64,000 nt of DNA from an uncultured Draconibacterium sp. GTDB taxonomy: Bacteria; Bacteroidota; Bacteroidia; Bacteroidales; Prolixibacteraceae. Of the stretch, positions 62,751 to 64,000 are shown one piece after another. Every line of letters starts with the position of its first letter. Within the stretch, counting starts at the first letter, position 1. The notes beneath the pieces are model-generated. The model saw nothing but the letters and a program-made list of their open reading frames with translations, ran no database searches and was not told the DNA's origin. The translations under genes were made by a program, and so were the position numbers. Where the stretch lies: NCBI RefSeq assembly GCF_913060805.1, contig NZ_CAJXTC010000014.1, positions 1-64,000 on the forward strand. The letters run 5' to 3'.

Positions 62751-63611
62751 ATGATGAGAACAAAAAGTTTTAGAAGTGTAGTGAAAAACTACCGGGCCGT
62801 GTTTTTTGATGCTTTTGGTGTATTAAAAAATCATTCGGGATTGATTGAGGGCGTGGGAAATACTTTCGACTATTTAGAATCAAAGGGAATTCCTTACTAC
62901 GTATTAACAAACGATTCATCGAGAAGCCCTGATGAACTGGCAAACTGGTATCAGAACAAAGGCCTGACCACAATTACCACCGATAAGATTTTGTCGTCGG
63001 GGATGTTGGCCATGGAATTTTTTAAAACAAAACTGGCCAACGGAAAAGCGGTTGCTTACCTTGGCACAAAAGCATCTGCTCATTACCTTGAGTCGGCCGG
63101 GCAAAACACAGTGCCCATCAGCGAAGTAAACCTCGAAGATCTTGAGCATATTAAATCGTTTGCTTTTCTCGACGACGAAGGATTTGACTGGAACAAGGAC
63201 ATTGATAAAACCATCAACCTGCTACGTCACAAAAACATGACGGTAATTGTAGCAAATACCGACATTAATTACCCGGTAAATAAAAACGATATTTCGGTGG
63301 CCGTTGGAGGAATTGCCGACTTGGTTGAGCAGATTCTTGGAAAGAAATTTATACGTTTCGGGAAACCCGATGCACAGATGTTTTTGCTGGCTTACGAACG
63401 TGCAATGAAGGATGTTCCGAACATTAAAAGAAACGAGATTTTAATGGTTGGCGACACGCTTTACACTGACATTATTGGCGGAAATAAATTCGGGCTCGAC
63501 ACTGTACTTGTTCTATCGGGAAACACATTGCCGGATAATGCCAAGATTAAAATCGTTAGTTCGGGAATTATTCCAACTTACGTTTGCGACTCGGCAGTTA
63601 TTGAGTTGTAA
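62751..63611 (+). CDS. HAD-IIA (NagD-like) superfamily protein with altered motif I
   Basis: A 286-residue HAD protein with the IIA cap arrangement: motif I VFFDAFGVL (Asp20), motif II YVLTNDSSRS, motif III Lys in RFGKPDAQMF, motif IV MVGDTLYTDIIGG. Asp20 is present but the second aspartate (normally DxD) is Phe22, so the acid/base of HAD phosphatases is missing. That DAF pattern resembles non-phosphatase HADs such as 2-haloacid dehalogenases. Last gene of the GS-like/APH-like cassette; its stop is followed directly by a heptad array. Confidence 0.82.
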   Translation: MMRTKSFRSVVKNYRAVFFDAFGVLKNHSGLIEGVGNTFDYLESKGIPYYVLTNDSSRSPDELANWYQNKGLTTITTDKILSSGMLAMEFFKTKLANGKAVAYLGTKASAHYLESAGQNTVPISEVNLEDLEHIKSFAFLDDEGFDWNKDIDKTINLLRHKNMTVIVANTDINYPVNKNDISVAVGGIADLVEQILGKKFIRFGKPDAQMFLLAYERAMKDVPNIKRNEILMVGDTLYTDIIGGNKFGLDTVLVLSGNTLPDNAKIKIVSSGIIPTYVCDSAVIEL

Positions 63612-63646
63612 CTGGATGCTGGATACTTGATGCTGGATGCTGGAAG
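63612..63646. repeat. 7-nt periodic array after the HAD gene
   Basis: Directly after the stop codon: ctggatg, ctggata, cttgatg, ctggatg, ctggaag, five units in exact register with consensus CTGGATG. This is the clearest heptad array of the window. Confidence 0.8.
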
Positions 63647-63675
63647 GCTTTGCGTTTTTCAGAAAGGGAAATCGT

Positions 63676-63735
63676 AAAAATGGTCCTATCTCCCGGCGCT
63701 TACGCACCGGGCTTTAAACGTTCTCCCCTTTGGGG
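63676..63735. repeat. REP-like palindromic module
   Basis: Hairpin CCCGGCGCTTACGCACCGGG, spacer CTTTAAACGTTCT, then small hairpin CCCC-TTT-GGGG. It is the same plan as the modules at 7758-8147. Confidence 0.6.
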
Positions 63736-63928
63736 CTATTTGCGTATTGCTATTTGCATATTGCCTACTCATTCCCTCAATAACTCATTCACTTAAAGAG
63801 GGAAATTATTAAACTGCTGAAATGTCAAATTGTAAACTGACAACTGTGACTGTAAACTGAGACTAGTTACTATAAACCTATAGTTCTATTATCACTTTTG
63901 ACTTTGAACTTTTACCTTTTGCCTTTAA
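63736..63928. repeat. Run of successive 7-nt periodic arrays with three word families
   Basis: 63736-63797: ctatttg, cgtattg, ctatttg, catattg, then drifting units. 63811-63886: gtaaact, gacaact, gtgact (6 nt), gtaaact, gagacta, gttacta, taaacct, atagttc. 63894-63928: acttttg, actttga, actttta, ccttttg, cctttaa. The last array overlaps the stop codon of the minus-strand gene at the window edge. Confidence 0.65.
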
Positions 63929-63999
63929 AATTCTGCTGCCACCTCTTTCAGTGCATGAATTAGCAGTTGATCTTTATCACGGCCTTTTGAAGCGATTCG
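63925..63999 (-). CDS. C-terminal end of a gene cut by the window edge
   Basis: On the minus strand an open frame enters from beyond 64000 and ends at TAA (63925-63927). The visible C-terminus is RIASKGRDKDQLLIHALKEV followed by AAEF. It is too short to identify. The ending looks like a regular amphipathic helix, and codon use is normal, so it is probably real. Confidence 0.4.
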   Translation of the reverse strand, partial: RIASKGRDKDQLLIHALKEVAAEF

Positions 64000-64000
64000 G

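Noticed and set aside
63612-63928. CRISPR-like interpretation of the repeated units
   Set aside because: Units are only 7 nt, contiguous and degenerate, with no spacers and no cas genes.
1-64000. tRNA, rRNA, riboswitch, insertion sequence or prophage genes
   Set aside because: Reading the intergenic regions gave no cloverleaf, rRNA block, known riboswitch core, transposase or phage gene that I could support; a covariance-model scan would be needed to exclude small RNAs.

Overview
The window comes from a chromosome of the phylum Bacteroidota. The evidence is two SusC/SusD outer-membrane uptake pairs, a MurF-alanine racemase fusion, a type III glutamine synthetase, a GldB-like lipoprotein, a PorE-like OmpA lipoprotein, and several promoters with the Bacteroidota -7 element TAnnTTTG. 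Gene content resembles marine or anaerobic Marinilabiliales (Prolixibacteraceae-like); that placement is inference. No rRNA, tRNA, CRISPR array, prophage or transposase gene was seen. Most of the window is housekeeping.

Layout. 1-4.5 kb: PASTA protein, RluD-type pseudouridine synthase, D-Ala-D-Ala ligase, then DnaB. 4.7-7.5 kb: poorly known genes. 7.5-8.3 kb: non-coding, with two stacked terminators and a cluster of REP-like palindromes. 8.3-19 kb: two tandem paralogous SusC-SusD operons on the minus strand, with no local regulator, glycosidase or sulfatase; their upstream regions share a conserved block. 19.4-25.9 kb: YjjG-like phosphatase, RsmI, an acidic hypothetical protein, thymidine kinase, MurF-Alr and a Crp-family regulator, with a 152-bp foldback element. 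26-31 kb: NAD synthetase divergent from gldB, a DUF1080 lipoprotein and phosphofructokinase. 31-38 kb: RsmG, ECF sigma factor, glycosyltransferase, Tgt, LptG-type permease, and a carboxyltransferase with its biotin carrier. 38-44 kb: a small secreted four-repeat protein, IspE, GcvP, a metallo-hydrolase and Pcm. 44-55.5 kb: oxidoreductase-fold protein, sugar transferase, ThpR cluster, arginine deiminase, TrmH-type methyltransferase, DUF2851, a potassium channel, a PQQ-type propeller and a histidine kinase. 55.5-64 kb: PorE-like lipoprotein, GlnN, and a divergent cassette of glutamine-synthetase-like ligase, APH-fold kinase and HAD protein.

Functional links. Alr, Ddl and MurF for the D-Ala-D-Ala branch of peptidoglycan synthesis are all present, at two loci. 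GldB-like and PorE-like proteins point to type IX secretion or gliding machinery encoded elsewhere. GlnN and the divergent GS-like cassette suggest linked nitrogen metabolism.

The least explained signals are (1) degenerate arrays with strict 7-nt periodicity in several intergenic regions, usually beside a stop or start codon, each locus using different words; (2) the block shared upstream of both SusC genes and the terminator-like hairpin in the longer SusC leader; (3) the four-repeat secreted protein; (4) the GS/APH/HAD cassette, two of whose proteins depart from their family's catalytic motifs.
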